Assembly: GCA_025917655.1 (NCBI GenBank)
Contig: CP084614.1
Location: 1,736,001-1,800,000, forward strand
Direction: 5' to 3'
Length of the DNA: 64,000 nucleotides
DNA from: Chlorella sorokiniana
Taxonomy: Eukaryota; Chlorophyta; Trebouxiophyceae; Chlorellales; Chlorellaceae
A program made the translations under genes and the position numbers. Below the pieces are notes generated by a model. It searched no databases. It saw nothing but the letters and a program-made list of their open reading frames with translations, and was not told the DNA's origin. Shown here piece by piece: positions 63,742-64,000 of the stretch (positions are counted from its first letter, which is position 1; every line of letters begins with the position of its first letter).

Positions 63742-64000
63742 GCCCCCAGCTTCTCCCTGTCGCCTTTCTCTCTGGTGCTGGACATGCTGATCTACCTCCG
63801 CCTGAGCCCTTCACCCTCTTGTTTTCATCGAGTTTCGTATGCTGATCAAGTGGGTAAGAATCGACAAGCGAGTGTGCAACAAACAACGCAGATCTGTGCA
63901 GGTGGCCACTGGCCCCGTCCGCCACCCACTGCGCACATGTCGCCACGCGCGCATCCCTGGCCATTCCTCCGCTGGAGCCCAACTTGAAGCCTGTTAGAGA
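63742..64000. other. Upstream of TASH3, window edge
   Basis: 259 bases presumably holding the TASH3 promoter and 5' UTR. No gene is recognisable before the window ends. Confidence 0.5.

Overview
The window is nuclear DNA of a green alga, most likely a Chlorella-type trebouxiophyte. This is inferred from very high GC, short GT-AG introns in nearly every gene, alga/plant-only families (phototropin, FtsHi, AP2, RR-TZF, TASH3, prolyl 4-hydroxylases with ShKT tails) and TGTAA poly(A) signals behind several genes. No transposon, CRISPR array, rRNA or tRNA was recognised.

Twenty genes are supported. From left to right: phototropin (-), three-RRM hnRNP Q/R-like protein (-), a disordered protein with protein phosphatase 1 docking motifs (+), a small cysteine-rich protein (-), plastid NmrA-like reductase (+), F-box protein (-), wax synthase-type acyltransferase (+), JMJD6-like oxygenase (-), FtsHi pseudo-protease (-), ATP synthase subunit e (+), triple-AP2 transcription factor (-), plastid phosphatidylglycerophosphate synthase (+), YbaB/EbfC protein (-), prolyl 4-hydroxylase 1 (+), RR-type tandem CCCH protein (-), PDAP1-like phosphoprotein (-), COQ4 (-), prolyl 4-hydroxylase 2 (+), short-chain dehydrogenase (-) and the TPLATE-complex subunit TASH3 (-). 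Orientation alternates often, so most gaps are short shared promoters (divergent pairs) or shared 3' ends (convergent pairs).

The genes do not form one pathway. Chloroplast functions recur (FtsHi, PG synthase, YbaB/EbfC, the reductase, phototropin signalling), as do mitochondrial ones (COQ4, ATP synthase e) and extracellular-matrix hydroxylation (two related P4H genes 8 kb apart).

Two features affect how everything else is read. Many conserved domains break frame at G/C (sometimes A) runs in ways one or two extra bases would repair, which looks like consensus sequencing error rather than gene decay. Introns carry a strand-consistent pattern of (TG)n-Gn tracts beside 5' splice sites and C/(CA)n tracts before 3' splice sites, and three introns appear to use GC-AG borders. 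Coordinates given for genes span introns; exon borders were read by eye.
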